Of a stretch of DNA of 50,310 nt, positions 16,766 to 24,548 are shown piece by piece. Under the pieces are notes generated by a model. The model made no database searches. It was not told the DNA's origin and saw only the letters and a program-made list of their open reading frames with translations. The stretch comes from Methanomicrobiaceae archaeon (GTDB lineage Archaea; Halobacteriota; Methanomicrobia; Methanomicrobiales; Methanomicrobiaceae). The translations under genes and the position numbers were made by a program. The DNA is taken from contig JAFGNT010000001.1 in the NCBI GenBank assembly GCA_016926855.1, positions 1-50,310 on the forward strand. Reading direction: 5' to 3'. Each line of letters starts with the position of its first letter. The first letter of the stretch is position 1.

Positions 16766-17302
16766 ATGGACGAAATTGAACAGGGTTTTTCTGCGATAAT
16801 CGAAAAAATTGATGTGCTTAAAAAGGACGGGGCAACACTCGCCGCTGACATAAAGAAGAATGATGGGGCGCTCCTTGCACGGATGGCTGAGATAGCCTCG
16901 CCTCTCATCACTGACATCGGGCTGAGTATGATGGTCAGGGGGAAACAGGACGGAAAGGGAGACATTTATGATGCCGAGTATTTCACCGAAAAGATGATCA
17001 TGCTCGGCAAGACCGATCCCATCGAGTTCAGGCCCGATGACCCGGAGAAGCGAGTCGAGAGCCAGTACTGTATTCTTAACGAGAAGGGGGAATTTTTTGA
17101 ACTGATGTACAGTTCCGACAATTTCATTATTGACAGTTACCTTGCCCCCCTGAGCACCGAAGACGTGCTTGAACTCTACGGGTATGACGTCATGTATCTC
17201 CTGTACCGGGCGCTGCATGACTTCCTGAAAAAACAGGACGAGCTGGTGAATGCGCTCAAAATCACGCTCGAGTTCGTATTCAATCAGCCGGAAAACCGGT
17301 AA
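16766..17302 (+). CDS. Conserved hypothetical protein, acidic, possibly methanogen-specific
   Basis: I do not recognise this family. ATG 16766 is preceded by AGGAGATAAC, so the longer form starting at 16709 is not preferred. The 178-residue product is soluble and acidic with helical ends (MDEIEQGFSAIIEKIDVLKK at the start, LHDFLKKQDELVNALKITLE at the end) and no membrane segment. A central part (YCILNEKGEFFELMYSSDNF) looks beta-rich. It is transcribed divergently from the metal transporter and convergently to the next gene. Codon use and composition look ordinary. Confidence 0.75.
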   Translation: MDEIEQGFSAIIEKIDVLKKDGATLAADIKKNDGALLARMAEIASPLITDIGLSMMVRGKQDGKGDIYDAEYFTEKMIMLGKTDPIEFRPDDPEKRVESQYCILNEKGEFFELMYSSDNFIIDSYLAPLSTEDVLELYGYDVMYLLYRALHDFLKKQDELVNALKITLEFVFNQPENR

Positions 17303-17328
17303 ATTCCCGGTATTTAAAAAAAATCGGA

Positions 17329-17835
17329 TTATTCCTTTTTCCATCCGAACATCGGAAACGTGGGTTTCAGAAGGTCTTCTTCTTCCTCTACCGGATGGAG
17401 TGCCGAGAGAGAACTCGTCTTTGAAAAACTGCGCCCGTCCGGGCTTTGATAGGTGATCACCGCTTTCGCCTCCTCGATCATGGAAGGGAGGGAATATTCA
17501 TAGGACCCTTCCGGCGGCAGCGACGGGGCATCAAACTCGATATTGAGCGGCACGAGCGCGACATGTATGTCCCGGGCTTTGGTGTCACCCCTGTTTCTGA
17601 TGATGACGGCCTTTGCATCTTCCCGGAGAGAGCAGGTAACCTCGGGCCGTGCTGCCAACTTGCCGCCCGATTCAAGGATGGCGAAGCTCATGAAGAGTGC
17701 TCCGGCAATCAGCATGACGATCCCGGCATAAAACATCCCTTCATTGAGCAGAAGCAGAGGGATGGAAATGAGAATGCCAAGGATAAGCACGATCTTCTGG
17801 TTTTTCTGCATGTACAGAGATTGGAGTGCGTGCAT
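17329..17835 (-). CDS. Small membrane protein of unknown function
   Basis: A 168-residue protein with two hydrophobic helices near the N-terminus (about residues 14-32 and 35-53), followed by a ~110-residue domain rich in beta-type residues. That domain (VTCSLREDAKAVIIRNRGDTKARDIHVALVP) looks like an Ig-like or FixG/CARDB-type beta sandwich. No Shine-Dalgarno sequence is evident; ATG 17835 follows an AT-rich stretch and may be leaderless, while ATG 17811 is an alternative. It sits between a convergent hypothetical gene and tRNA-Ile. Confidence 0.7.
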   Translation of the reverse strand: MHALQSLYMQKNQKIVLILGILISIPLLLLNEGMFYAGIVMLIAGALFMSFAILESGGKLAARPEVTCSLREDAKAVIIRNRGDTKARDIHVALVPLNIEFDAPSLPPEGSYEYSLPSMIEEAKAVITYQSPDGRSFSKTSSLSALHPVEEEEDLLKPTFPMFGWKKE

Positions 17836-17860
17836 ATAAGCCTTAAGAAAAACAAAAAAG

Positions 17861-17933
17861 TGGGCCCGATGCGATTCGAACGCATGACCTCCCGGTTATC
17901 AGCCGGGTGCACCACCAGCTATGCTACGGGCCC
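17861..17933 (-). tRNA. tRNA-Ile (anticodon GAT)
   Basis: Read on the minus strand, the acceptor stem GGGCCCG pairs with CGGGCCC, the discriminator is A, the anticodon loop CTGATAA gives GAT, and the T-arm contains GTTCGAATC. CCA is not encoded. A T-rich stretch just beyond the 3' end can terminate it. No intron is visible. Confidence 0.96.
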
Positions 17934-17966
17934 CCGAATTACCTTATTAACTATCCATTCCGGGTT

Positions 17967-17977
17967 TTTATAAGTTG
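17967..17977 (+). promoter_or_regulatory. TATA-like element upstream of iorA
   Basis: TTTTTATAAG lies about 65 nt upstream of the iorA start. On the other strand it reads CTTATAAAAA and could also serve tRNA-Ile, whose 5' end is about 35 nt away. Assigned by composition and position only. Confidence 0.35.
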
Positions 17978-18037
17978 TGCATTGTCTTCGAACCATCACA
18001 TTAAAAAGGCTTGTTGGGGTACTATGTGGTGAATTGT

Positions 18038-19807
18038 ATGGTTACGCGGTATATGCTCGGAAACGAGGCGATTGCGCACGCCTGCCTCGAGGCGAACATC
18101 GATTTTGCGAGTGGTTATCCCGGAACGCCGTCTTCGGAGGTTATTGATGTCCTCAGGACACAAAAGGAGCGTCCTTTTTATCTCGAATGGTCGGTGAACG
18201 AAAAAGTCGCCTATGAAAACGCACTTGCCGCCGCATGGTGCGGCCAGCGTTCCCTGGTCACGATGAAGCACGTGGGCCTCAATGTCGCAGCCGATCCGCT
18301 GATGACCAGCGCCTACACCGGGGTTACCGGCGGTTTCGTGGTGATGAGTGCGGACGATCCCTTCGCGCACAGTTCCCAGAACGAACAGGACAGCCGGTGT
18401 TATGCGCGGTTTGCCCGGATACCCTGTCTTGATCCCTCCACCATACAGGAGGCGCACGACATGATCCGCGATGGATTTGCCCTTTCCGAAGAGTTCGGAC
18501 TGCCGGTGCTGTTCCGGCCCACGACGCGGATCTGCCACTCAAAAAGCGATGTCGTTCTCGGTAATCCGGGGACGGAGCACCGCAGGGGGGTATTCACGAA
18601 AAACCCCGCACAGTATGTGGTCATTCCCGCACATACACGGGTTCTCCATAAAAAGCTGAACGAAAAGCAGCCCGTTATTGCTCGGCGCCTTGTCGATCTC
18701 GGGTATAACCGCGGGTGGGTCAAGGGGAAAACCGCGGTGATTGCCAGCGGAATTGCCATCTCCTACGTGGAAGAGACGATCCCCGGCGACGTGTCGCTTG
18801 CAAAGATCGGCGCGTACCCCATCGACGAAGAGTGGCTCGGGGATTTCGTCCGGCAGCACGACACCGTCGTGGTGATCGAGGAAGGCGCACCTGTTATCGA
18901 GGAGATCGTGCGGCAGGTGGCCGGTACGGTCACGGTTCTCGGCAAGAAGAACGGGTATGCCCCTCTGGAAGGTGAACTGAGCCCGCGTGTCTGTGAGGCG
19001 ATTATGGAGAAAGCCGGTTTGCTGACGTTCTCACCGTATCCGTCAACCGCGATGGCCGAAGGCGTCCCACCGAGGCCCCCCATACTCTGTGCCGGGTGCA
19101 TGCACCGGGCGGCATTCTATGCAATGAAAAAAGTCTACCGCGATGCGGTCTATCCCAGCGATATCGGATGCTACACGCTGGGGATCCAGCTCGGCACGGT
19201 GGACACGACGATCTGCATGGGTGCGTCGATCACGGTGGCAAGCGGCATCTCCCATTCGGGTGAGGAACGCGACATCATCTGCTCTATCGGCGACTCCACG
19301 TTTCTCCATACCGGGATCCCCGGCCTCTTGAATGCTGTCTATAACGGCGCCGACATCACCGTCATGATCCTCGACAACCGGATCACCGCGATGACCGGGC
19401 ACCAGCCGAATCCCACGACCGGCTGCACCGCGTGCGGAAGCCCGGCGCCGCAGGTCTCTCTTGAAGCGATCTGCCGGTCATGCGGGGTGCCGTTTGTGGA
19501 GACCATCGACCCGTTTGATCTGACGGGGACGCTCGAGGTGCTGAAGGAAGCAAAACAGCGAAAAGGGGTCAGGGTCGTGATTGCGAAGCAGCCCTGCGTC
19601 ATCACCGCACGCCGGGCGGGTGTCAGGCGGAAACGGTATGCCGTCGACACGGAGGCATGCACCGGTTGCCGGGCATGTGTCCGGTACGGCTGCCCGGCAA
19701 TCGAATTTTCCGAAGAAAAGGCATCAATCACCGATCTCTGCAGCGGCTGCAGCGTCTGTGCACAGATCTGTCCTGTCGGTGCGATCAGAATGGAGGGACG
19801 GACATGA
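18038..19807 (+). CDS. iorA: Indolepyruvate ferredoxin oxidoreductase, alpha subunit
   Basis: Oxidatively decarboxylates aryl pyruvates to aryl-acetyl-CoA with ferredoxin, or runs in reverse to make aromatic amino acids from aryl acids. The ATG at 18038 follows GGTGA. The 589-residue protein has an N-terminal pyruvate-binding domain (ASGYPGTPSSEV) and a TPP-binding domain (IGDSTFLHTGIPGLLNAVYNGADITVMILDN). Two C-terminal [4Fe-4S] motifs are visible (CTGCRACVRYGCP and CSGCSVCAQICP). It overlaps iorB by ATGA, giving the usual IorAB pair. Confidence 0.95.
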   Translation: MVTRYMLGNEAIAHACLEANIDFASGYPGTPSSEVIDVLRTQKERPFYLEWSVNEKVAYENALAAAWCGQRSLVTMKHVGLNVAADPLMTSAYTGVTGGFVVMSADDPFAHSSQNEQDSRCYARFARIPCLDPSTIQEAHDMIRDGFALSEEFGLPVLFRPTTRICHSKSDVVLGNPGTEHRRGVFTKNPAQYVVIPAHTRVLHKKLNEKQPVIARRLVDLGYNRGWVKGKTAVIASGIAISYVEETIPGDVSLAKIGAYPIDEEWLGDFVRQHDTVVVIEEGAPVIEEIVRQVAGTVTVLGKKNGYAPLEGELSPRVCEAIMEKAGLLTFSPYPSTAMAEGVPPRPPILCAGCMHRAAFYAMKKVYRDAVYPSDIGCYTLGIQLGTVDTTICMGASITVASGISHSGEERDIICSIGDSTFLHTGIPGLLNAVYNGADITVMILDNRITAMTGHQPNPTTGCTACGSPAPQVSLEAICRSCGVPFVETIDPFDLTGTLEVLKEAKQRKGVRVVIAKQPCVITARRAGVRRKRYAVDTEACTGCRACVRYGCPAIEFSEEKASITDLCSGCSVCAQICPVGAIRMEGRT

Positions 19808-20394
19808 ACGAGAGTTTTGACGTGCTGATCGTCGGCGTCGGCGGCCAGGGAACGATCCTCGCGTCCAACGTATTGGGCGAGGCGTGCCTTATCGAAGACC
19901 GCCACGTGATGAGTGCGGAGACCCATGGCATGGCACAGCGCGGCGGTTCGGTTGAGAGCCATGTACGCATCGACGGCATATACGGGCCTCTGATCTCCCC
20001 CGGAACGGCGGATCTCATTATCGCGTTCGACATGCTCGAGGCGCTCCGGTACCGCCATTTCCTGAAAGAGGATGGCAAAATGATCGTGAATTCTGCGGTT
20101 GTTATTCCGACGTCGGCATTCCAGAAGGATCTGCCGGTTCCCTCCCACGAGGAGATCCTCGAACGGCTCGGAACGCCGGCACCCTGTGTCATCGACGCGG
20201 CAGGCATTGCGGTGGAAGCGGGCAGCATCCTTGCCCAGAACATCGTGATGCTGGGGGCGGCATCGCATTTCCTGCCGCTGGCGTCCGACTCCCTCACCAG
20301 CGCCGTCCGGTCACTGGTCCCGCCGAAAACCGTAGAGATCAATGTCAGGGCGTTTGACATGGGGCGTGACGCAGCCCGCGGGTGCGGGACCTGA
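19804..20394 (+). CDS. iorB: Indolepyruvate ferredoxin oxidoreductase, beta subunit
   Basis: The 196-residue gamma-type subunit of the aryl-pyruvate oxidoreductase. It starts FDVLIVGVGGQGTILASNVLGEA and has the conserved ETHGMAQRGGSVESHVR segment and NIVMLGAASHFLPL near the end. It pairs with IorA, whose stop codon it overlaps. Upstream in-frame codons from 19657 lie inside iorA and are not used. Confidence 0.95.
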   Translation: MNESFDVLIVGVGGQGTILASNVLGEACLIEDRHVMSAETHGMAQRGGSVESHVRIDGIYGPLISPGTADLIIAFDMLEALRYRHFLKEDGKMIVNSAVVIPTSAFQKDLPVPSHEEILERLGTPAPCVIDAAGIAVEAGSILAQNIVMLGAASHFLPLASDSLTSAVRSLVPPKTVEINVRAFDMGRDAARGCGT

Positions 20395-20576
20395 TACCGG
20401 ACTGCTGGCTGTCAGGAATTTTTATTTTTCGTGCGACAGGATGCCCGTTATCACGTCTGTGGTCCGGGCGAACCTCCGCTGATGTCCACCGGCCGTGCCG
20501 GAAACCCTTCGGGGGATGCCTCCCGGCATCGCTCTCTTTTAACAACTGATATCACGTCGCCCTTTCAACACTGGAT

Positions 20577-21125
20577 ATGATGAAAAGAAAGAGGATTCTT
20601 TCACCTATAACGCTGATGCTCGCAGGCATGGTCTGTTGTGCCGGCCTGCTGCTGTTTTCGTGCGGCTGCTGTGAAGCGGTAGGTGTTACGGTTGAAAAAC
20701 CCGCGAAACAGCCGGCTGCGCCCCCACTGTCGGAGGAGCAGGCTGCCGCCCCGACCCCCGATCCCTGCATCCCGCAGCCGACGGATGCTGTACCGGCCGG
20801 ATACGAGGTCGAAACCGGGATTTCGAAAGAGCCGATAACGGGCGACATCACGGTCAGGGTCAACGGCGGAAAAGGAATCTCTCTCATGGAGATCATGTAT
20901 GTCACCGTCGTGCATCCGGACGGTTCGTCATCCCAAACTGCGATGTCGAAGCCGAAAGTGAACGATGAGGTCACGCTTCGCGGCACCAAGGACGGTTCCG
21001 ACCGTGTCAAAATCGAGAAGAGGTATCTGAACGGGCAGACCTACACCACCGACGACACCCTCGTTGCCGGCCGCGAGCTCCGGACCGGCGGGCAGGGCGG
21101 CGGCGGTGGCGGCGGGGGCTGTTGA
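20577..21125 (+). CDS. Putative lipoprotein with poly-Gly-Cys C-terminus (copy 1)
   Basis: I do not recognise the family. The 182-residue protein has a positively charged start and a hydrophobic segment ending in LLFSCGCC, which resembles a lipobox with several cysteines. A Pro/Ala-rich linker follows. The conserved domain (about 80-165: GYEVETGISKEPITGDITV, HPDGS, PKVNDEV, GTKDG, TDDTLVAGRELRTGGQ) is shared with the next plus-strand gene. The protein ends in eight glycines and a terminal cysteine. It is probably exported and anchored by its N-terminal lipid. Copy 2 lies ~380 nt downstream in the same orientation. Confidence 0.78.
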   Translation: MMKRKRILSPITLMLAGMVCCAGLLLFSCGCCEAVGVTVEKPAKQPAAPPLSEEQAAAPTPDPCIPQPTDAVPAGYEVETGISKEPITGDITVRVNGGKGISLMEIMYVTVVHPDGSSSQTAMSKPKVNDEVTLRGTKDGSDRVKIEKRYLNGQTYTTDDTLVAGRELRTGGQGGGGGGGGC

Positions 21126-21147
21126 AAAACACCGTGTATCCTTTTTT

Positions 21148-21321
21148 TCACTCGTTACGGTGAGTAAGCCCGTTTTTTAACTCCTTCCGTTTTAAGGAGC
21201 GGAGTCTTTCGTCCGCTTCAGTAAACACTGCGATGAGACATGCAGCCTGCCCGATTCCGGAGAAAAATCCCGTCTTTGTGCGGATGAGCGGCGCGGCAAT
21301 TGAGGTAGCCGGCAGTGCGTG
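21148..21321 (-). pseudogene. 3' fragment of a DUF2085-type membrane protein gene
   Basis: The minus-strand frame ending with TGA at 21148-21150 has a stretch TGFFSGIGQAACLIAVFTEAD. It aligns with TGFLYGIGQAGFLLAVVAGAD in the intact gene at 22067-22645, and the upstream residues IAAPLIRTK match TAIVRTV. A stop codon at 21322-21324 closes the frame on its 5' side, so only ~57 codons remain. Its place, 22 nt behind lipoprotein copy 1, mirrors that of the intact gene behind copy 2. This marks an old tandem duplication. Confidence 0.75.
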
Positions 21322-21343
21322 TCAGGCGGAAGCGGTATGCCGT
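21319..21343 (+). repeat. 25-nt repeat shared with iorA
   Basis: The stretch GTGTCAGGCGGAAGCGG and the following 8 nt is matched at 19620-19644 inside iorA with one mismatch (A for G). The iorA copy encodes VRRKRYAV just before the ferredoxin domain. Here it lies at the broken end of the DUF2085 fragment, with no frame of its own. Confidence 0.6.
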
Positions 21344-21503
21344 TTCCACGACGAAATTCTCCCCCGGCCCGGCACACCCGGCCCTTTTTTGTTTTTCGTA
21401 CGGCTGACCCGTGGTCCGGTGTTCTCCCGGATATCGTAAAACATCCCCCTCCTTTCGAAACAGATATTTACAGAGCCCTTCACATACACGGAGTGGTGAC
21501 GTG

Positions 21504-22034
21504 ATGCGCAAACCCAGGAACGCTTACACCATAATGCTGGTGCACGCGGGCATTCTCTGTCTGACTGTCCCGCTGCTGTTTACGTGTGGTTGTTGTGGTT
21601 TTTTCGTAGACGAAGGGCCAGCCCCGGGGTACGGGATCCCTAGTGAACCGATCGCGACCGCAGAGGTCCCCTATCCCGTCCTTCCACAGCCGACGGTTGC
21701 TGTCCCCGCCGGATATGAGGTTGACACCGGCATTACGAAAGACCCGATAACGGGTGATATCACCGTGAAGGTCAACGGCGGCAAAGGGCTTTCGCTGCTG
21801 GAAAAAATAACGGTCAGAGTGGAGCATCCGGACGGCTCCTGGGATGAAAAATATCTTTACGAGCCGAAAGTGAACACCGAGGTGACAATCCCGGGAACGA
21901 AGGACGGCAACGACCGCGTCGTGATTCGCAAAACCTATCTGAATAGTCAGACCTATATCACCGACGACACACTCGTCGCCGGGCGTGAGCTCAGGACCGG
22001 GGGCCAGAGTGGCGGCGGTGGCGGCGGCTGTTAA
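21504..22034 (+). CDS. Putative lipoprotein with poly-Gly-Cys C-terminus (copy 2)
   Basis: A 176-residue paralogue of the gene at 20577. It starts at ATG 21504 behind GGTGACGTG. A hydrophobic segment ends in LLFTCGCC, then a short linker leads to the shared domain (GYEVDTGITKDPITGDITV, VNGGKG, HPDGSW, PKVNTEV, GTKDGNDRV, TDDTLVAGRELRTGGQ). It ends in six glycines and a terminal cysteine. Linker and signal regions differ from copy 1 while the domain is well conserved, which points to selection on the domain and tail. Function unknown. A DUF2085-type gene converges on it 32 nt downstream. Confidence 0.8.
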   Translation: MRKPRNAYTIMLVHAGILCLTVPLLFTCGCCGFFVDEGPAPGYGIPSEPIATAEVPYPVLPQPTVAVPAGYEVDTGITKDPITGDITVKVNGGKGLSLLEKITVRVEHPDGSWDEKYLYEPKVNTEVTIPGTKDGNDRVVIRKTYLNSQTYITDDTLVAGRELRTGGQSGGGGGGC

Positions 22035-22066
22035 TACTCCTTTCAATTTTTAGTAAGGTTTCACAA

Positions 22067-22645
22067 CTACTCTTCTTCCGGGTGCCTCCACCGTTCGATA
22101 CGGGCATCTGCCCCGGCAACGACCGCCAGCAGGAATCCTGCCTGCCCGATTCCGTAGAGAAATCCGGTGACTGTGCGGACGATCGCCGTGCTATCATAGG
22201 GGGTGGCCAGCTGCAGCGTACCGTCGATGACCATCGGCAGGCCGAGGCAGATGCCGGTGGCGATGACCAGAAGCCGCGGATGGCGGGTTTTCGGAAGAAA
22301 GCCTCCCGCATATGCAAAAAATCCCCGCCGGGGACGAACGATAAGCGCCGCCCCGGCCAGAGCCGTCATCCCGAGCAGGATCCCGAAGCAGCGTTCGCAG
22401 AGCGGCATCGGAATGCCTGCGAGTGCATAGGAGCGCTCCGGCATCTGGTGGCAGAGCAGTCCGCCCGTTTCATAGACGATGGCCGCAGCCGGGCTGTCCC
22501 GGGCGGCATCGGACCCCCCTCCCGCTGCAACCATGAGCGGTGCGATGACCACTGCGGCAAGCGATGTGAGGCATACGATGGCAAACACAGCGGCGAACAC
22601 GTCGGTGACCGTCAGTGGGCCGGGGAACCTGTACTTCGTTGCCAT
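22067..22645 (-). CDS. DUF2085-type membrane protein
   Basis: A 192-residue membrane protein with four or five hydrophobic helices. The motif CHQMPERSYALAG followed by MPLCERCFGILLG is the hallmark of DUF2085, whose members have paired cysteines that may bind metal; the function is unknown. The ATG at 22645 is preceded by GGAGTGATC; a longer in-frame form from 22702 would run into tRNA-Ser. It converges with lipoprotein copy 2, and a fragment of a paralogue lies after copy 1. Confidence 0.85.
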   Translation of the reverse strand: MATKYRFPGPLTVTDVFAAVFAIVCLTSLAAVVIAPLMVAAGGGSDAARDSPAAAIVYETGGLLCHQMPERSYALAGIPMPLCERCFGILLGMTALAGAALIVRPRRGFFAYAGGFLPKTRHPRLLVIATGICLGLPMVIDGTLQLATPYDSTAIVRTVTGFLYGIGQAGFLLAVVAGADARIERWRHPEEE

Positions 22646-22667
22646 ACGATCACTCCGAAAACAGAAA

Positions 22668-22753
22668 CGCTGAGGGGGAGATTTGAACTCCCGAGGGGCC
22701 AACGCCCCACGGGCTTTCCAGGCCCGCGCCCTACCGGACTAGACTACCTCAGC
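22668..22753 (-). tRNA. tRNA-Ser (anticodon GGA)
   Basis: On the minus strand, the acceptor stem GCTGAGG pairs with CCTCAGC, discriminator G. The anticodon loop CTGGAAA gives GGA. The long variable arm GGGGCGTTGGCCCC is typical of class II serine tRNAs, and the T-loop is TTCAAAT. CCA is not encoded and no intron is visible. Length 86 nt. Confidence 0.96.
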
Positions 22754-22812
22754 ACGAGAGGAATGTGCGGACACTCCGCAGTCATACCTATTTGTGCGGT
22801 ATTTTTTTAATG

Positions 22813-23766
22813 CTATGCTTTTTTTGACGGAGATTCTATTCCGTGGGGCTTTGTTGTCCAGCCCTTCGGGTAGGTGCCCGTCTGCATGAACACGGTCTCG
22901 GGTGCAACGACAAGCCCCGGAGTCCCCGGGGAAAAGGCCGGGGAAGACACGAGCGCCTTCGCAAGGCAGACGAGCTCGCCTTTCGCCGTCATGACTGCGA
23001 CACGGTCGCCCGCTTTAAATGCCGTCAGCGATAAAACGCCGACTCCGGCGAGTTTCGCACCGTGGCAGATCGCATCGACCGCCGTATCCCTGATGACCAC
23101 CTGCGGCGCATCCCCGACCGCCCGCTCGGGAGGGATGAAAAGGGCATCGAGCGCCCGCGGGTCTCCCGCTTCGGCTTCACTGCAGGCATCGGCCAGATCA
23201 TGGAGGGTGCATGCCTCCGATTCCGTAAACAACCCGGACTTCGTGCGGCGGAGTTCCTGCATGTGCGCACCCGTACCGAGCGCGAGCCCCATATGGTGGC
23301 AGAGCGACCGGATGTATGTGCCCGCATCGCAGGTGACACGGAAGAGGACCAGTCTTTCCGAAACATCAAGGATATCGATCGTATACACCTCCCTGATACG
23401 CAGTGCACGGCGAACGGCGCTCCGGCGGGGCGGGCGCTGGTACAGCCTGCCCGTAAAATCACGGGCAACCTTTCCGATCGCCGTCTCGTCCGCATCCCCG
23501 TGAAGGCGCATGAGGCAGATATACTCCTTCTGGTGCCTGAGGAGAAGCGGTGCGAGGCGGACGGCCTTCCCGAGCATCACAACGAGCACTCCCGAGACCA
23601 TCGGGTCCAGTGTGCCTGAGTGGCCCGCAGGCCTGCCGGTAAGGTCCCGCACCCATGCGGTCACCTGGTGGCTCGAAGGCCCGCGGGGCTTGTCAATAAT
23701 AATGATCCCGTTTTGCTGCCTCATGCCCGTCGCCGGCTCCGTTGTCTCACCCTCAGGTGCCGTCAT
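22813..23766 (-). CDS. rRNA/tRNA pseudouridine synthase Cbf5 (TruB family)
   Basis: The catalytic subunit of archaeal H/ACA ribonucleoproteins, also able to act on tRNA position 55. The catalytic aspartate is in GHSGTLDPMVSGVLVV; KEYICLMRLHGD, CDAGTYIRSLCHHMG and the C-terminal PUA domain (from about residue 225: AVDAICHGAKLAGVGV, FKAGDRVAVMTAKGELVCLAKAL) complete the architecture. Length (317) is normal. The start ATG overlaps the stop of the hemD gene upstream, so the two are probably cotranscribed. Confidence 0.94.
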   Translation of the reverse strand: MTAPEGETTEPATGMRQQNGIIIIDKPRGPSSHQVTAWVRDLTGRPAGHSGTLDPMVSGVLVVMLGKAVRLAPLLLRHQKEYICLMRLHGDADETAIGKVARDFTGRLYQRPPRRSAVRRALRIREVYTIDILDVSERLVLFRVTCDAGTYIRSLCHHMGLALGTGAHMQELRRTKSGLFTESEACTLHDLADACSEAEAGDPRALDALFIPPERAVGDAPQVVIRDTAVDAICHGAKLAGVGVLSLTAFKAGDRVAVMTAKGELVCLAKALVSSPAFSPGTPGLVVAPETVFMQTGTYPKGWTTKPHGIESPSKKA

Positions 23767-24467
23767 CGCGATGTGCCCTCTCCTTTTTCTGCCAGATGCC
23801 GGTTCAGCGCCGTGAGGGTTCCGGCAAGCGATCCGTCGCCGATGACCTGCGGCGGTATGTCTCCCGCCGCCATCGCCGCCGCTGTGACCTCTCCGATGGC
23901 GACGGTCAGGAGATCAGCACGAGGTGTCCAGACCGCATCCGTAAACGATCGTGCGCTCGTGAAGATAATCGCATCCGCGTTATCGGTACGGAGCGGCTCG
24001 CCGGTCGGGGCAAGGCCATACACGCGGACTTCGCCGGGCACTCCGCCCCTGTCCCGGATTGCATCGAGCAGGGCCTCGTTCGGGACATCAGCCCGCGGAA
24101 TACCTATCTCCTTTCCTGCCAGCCACTCGCCGAGATAGGGTGCGAAGTCGCGGGAATAGAAGGAGGGAAGGGTCTCGCACCCGATCCCGAAACCCCGGAG
24201 TACCGCTGCCGTTGTGGGGCCGATTGCTATCACACGGGGCCACCGGGTAAGCAGCGGCCCTATCAGCTGTGCAGGGAGGGCGCTTGTGAAGAACAGGGCC
24301 TCGAATTCGCCCCGGTTTACCCGGTCCGCAAATGCCAGAATCCGGTCCCGGTACACATCTGCACGAATGGGGGACACCGGATAACAGTCGTGCCCGTACT
24401 CGCGGCAGAGCGCCCGGTCCCCGTCGCCCTTTTCTTTCAGGCGGGTGATTGCGATCTTCATTGTCAC
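23763..24467 (-). CDS. hemD: Uroporphyrinogen-III synthase
   Basis: Cyclises hydroxymethylbilane to uroporphyrinogen III, the branch point to F430, cobamides and siroheme in methanogens. HemD is poorly conserved, but KIAITRLKEKG at the start, FEALFFTSALPAQLI, VIAIGPTTAAVLRGFGI, ADAIIFTSARSF and LTVAIGEVTAAAMAAGD match the bilobed pattern. GTG 24467 follows GGAGAG; ATG 24461 is an alternative. It overlaps cbf5 by 4 nt, an operon with no obvious functional link. Confidence 0.85.
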   Translation of the reverse strand: MTMKIAITRLKEKGDGDRALCREYGHDCYPVSPIRADVYRDRILAFADRVNRGEFEALFFTSALPAQLIGPLLTRWPRVIAIGPTTAAVLRGFGIGCETLPSFYSRDFAPYLGEWLAGKEIGIPRADVPNEALLDAIRDRGGVPGEVRVYGLAPTGEPLRTDNADAIIFTSARSFTDAVWTPRADLLTVAIGEVTAAAMAAGDIPPQVIGDGSLAGTLTALNRHLAEKGEGTSR

Positions 24468-24548
24468 CTGTACTCTCCTTCCGGCGATATACCTGTATCT
24501 GTTCCGGATGGTTTATTGTGCATTCGGGGTAAAATCACGTTCTGACGC

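Larger units (their letters stand above)
21126..21503. other. Decayed spacer between the two lipoprotein copies
   Basis: This 378-nt stretch contains the DUF2085-type fragment (21148-21321), the 25-nt iorA-like repeat at its broken end, and ~160 nt of unassigned sequence before copy 2. No other credible gene is visible. A T-rich stretch at 21141-21148 may end copy 1 transcription. Confidence 0.55.

Noticed and set aside
16577-17344. 255-codon minus-strand frame
   Set aside because: It is antisense to the hypothetical gene at 16766, which has a good ribosome binding site, and it has no recognisable features.
23742-24545. 267-codon plus-strand frame
   Set aside because: It is antisense to hemD, which is coupled to cbf5 by a start-stop overlap. 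Its product resembles no family.
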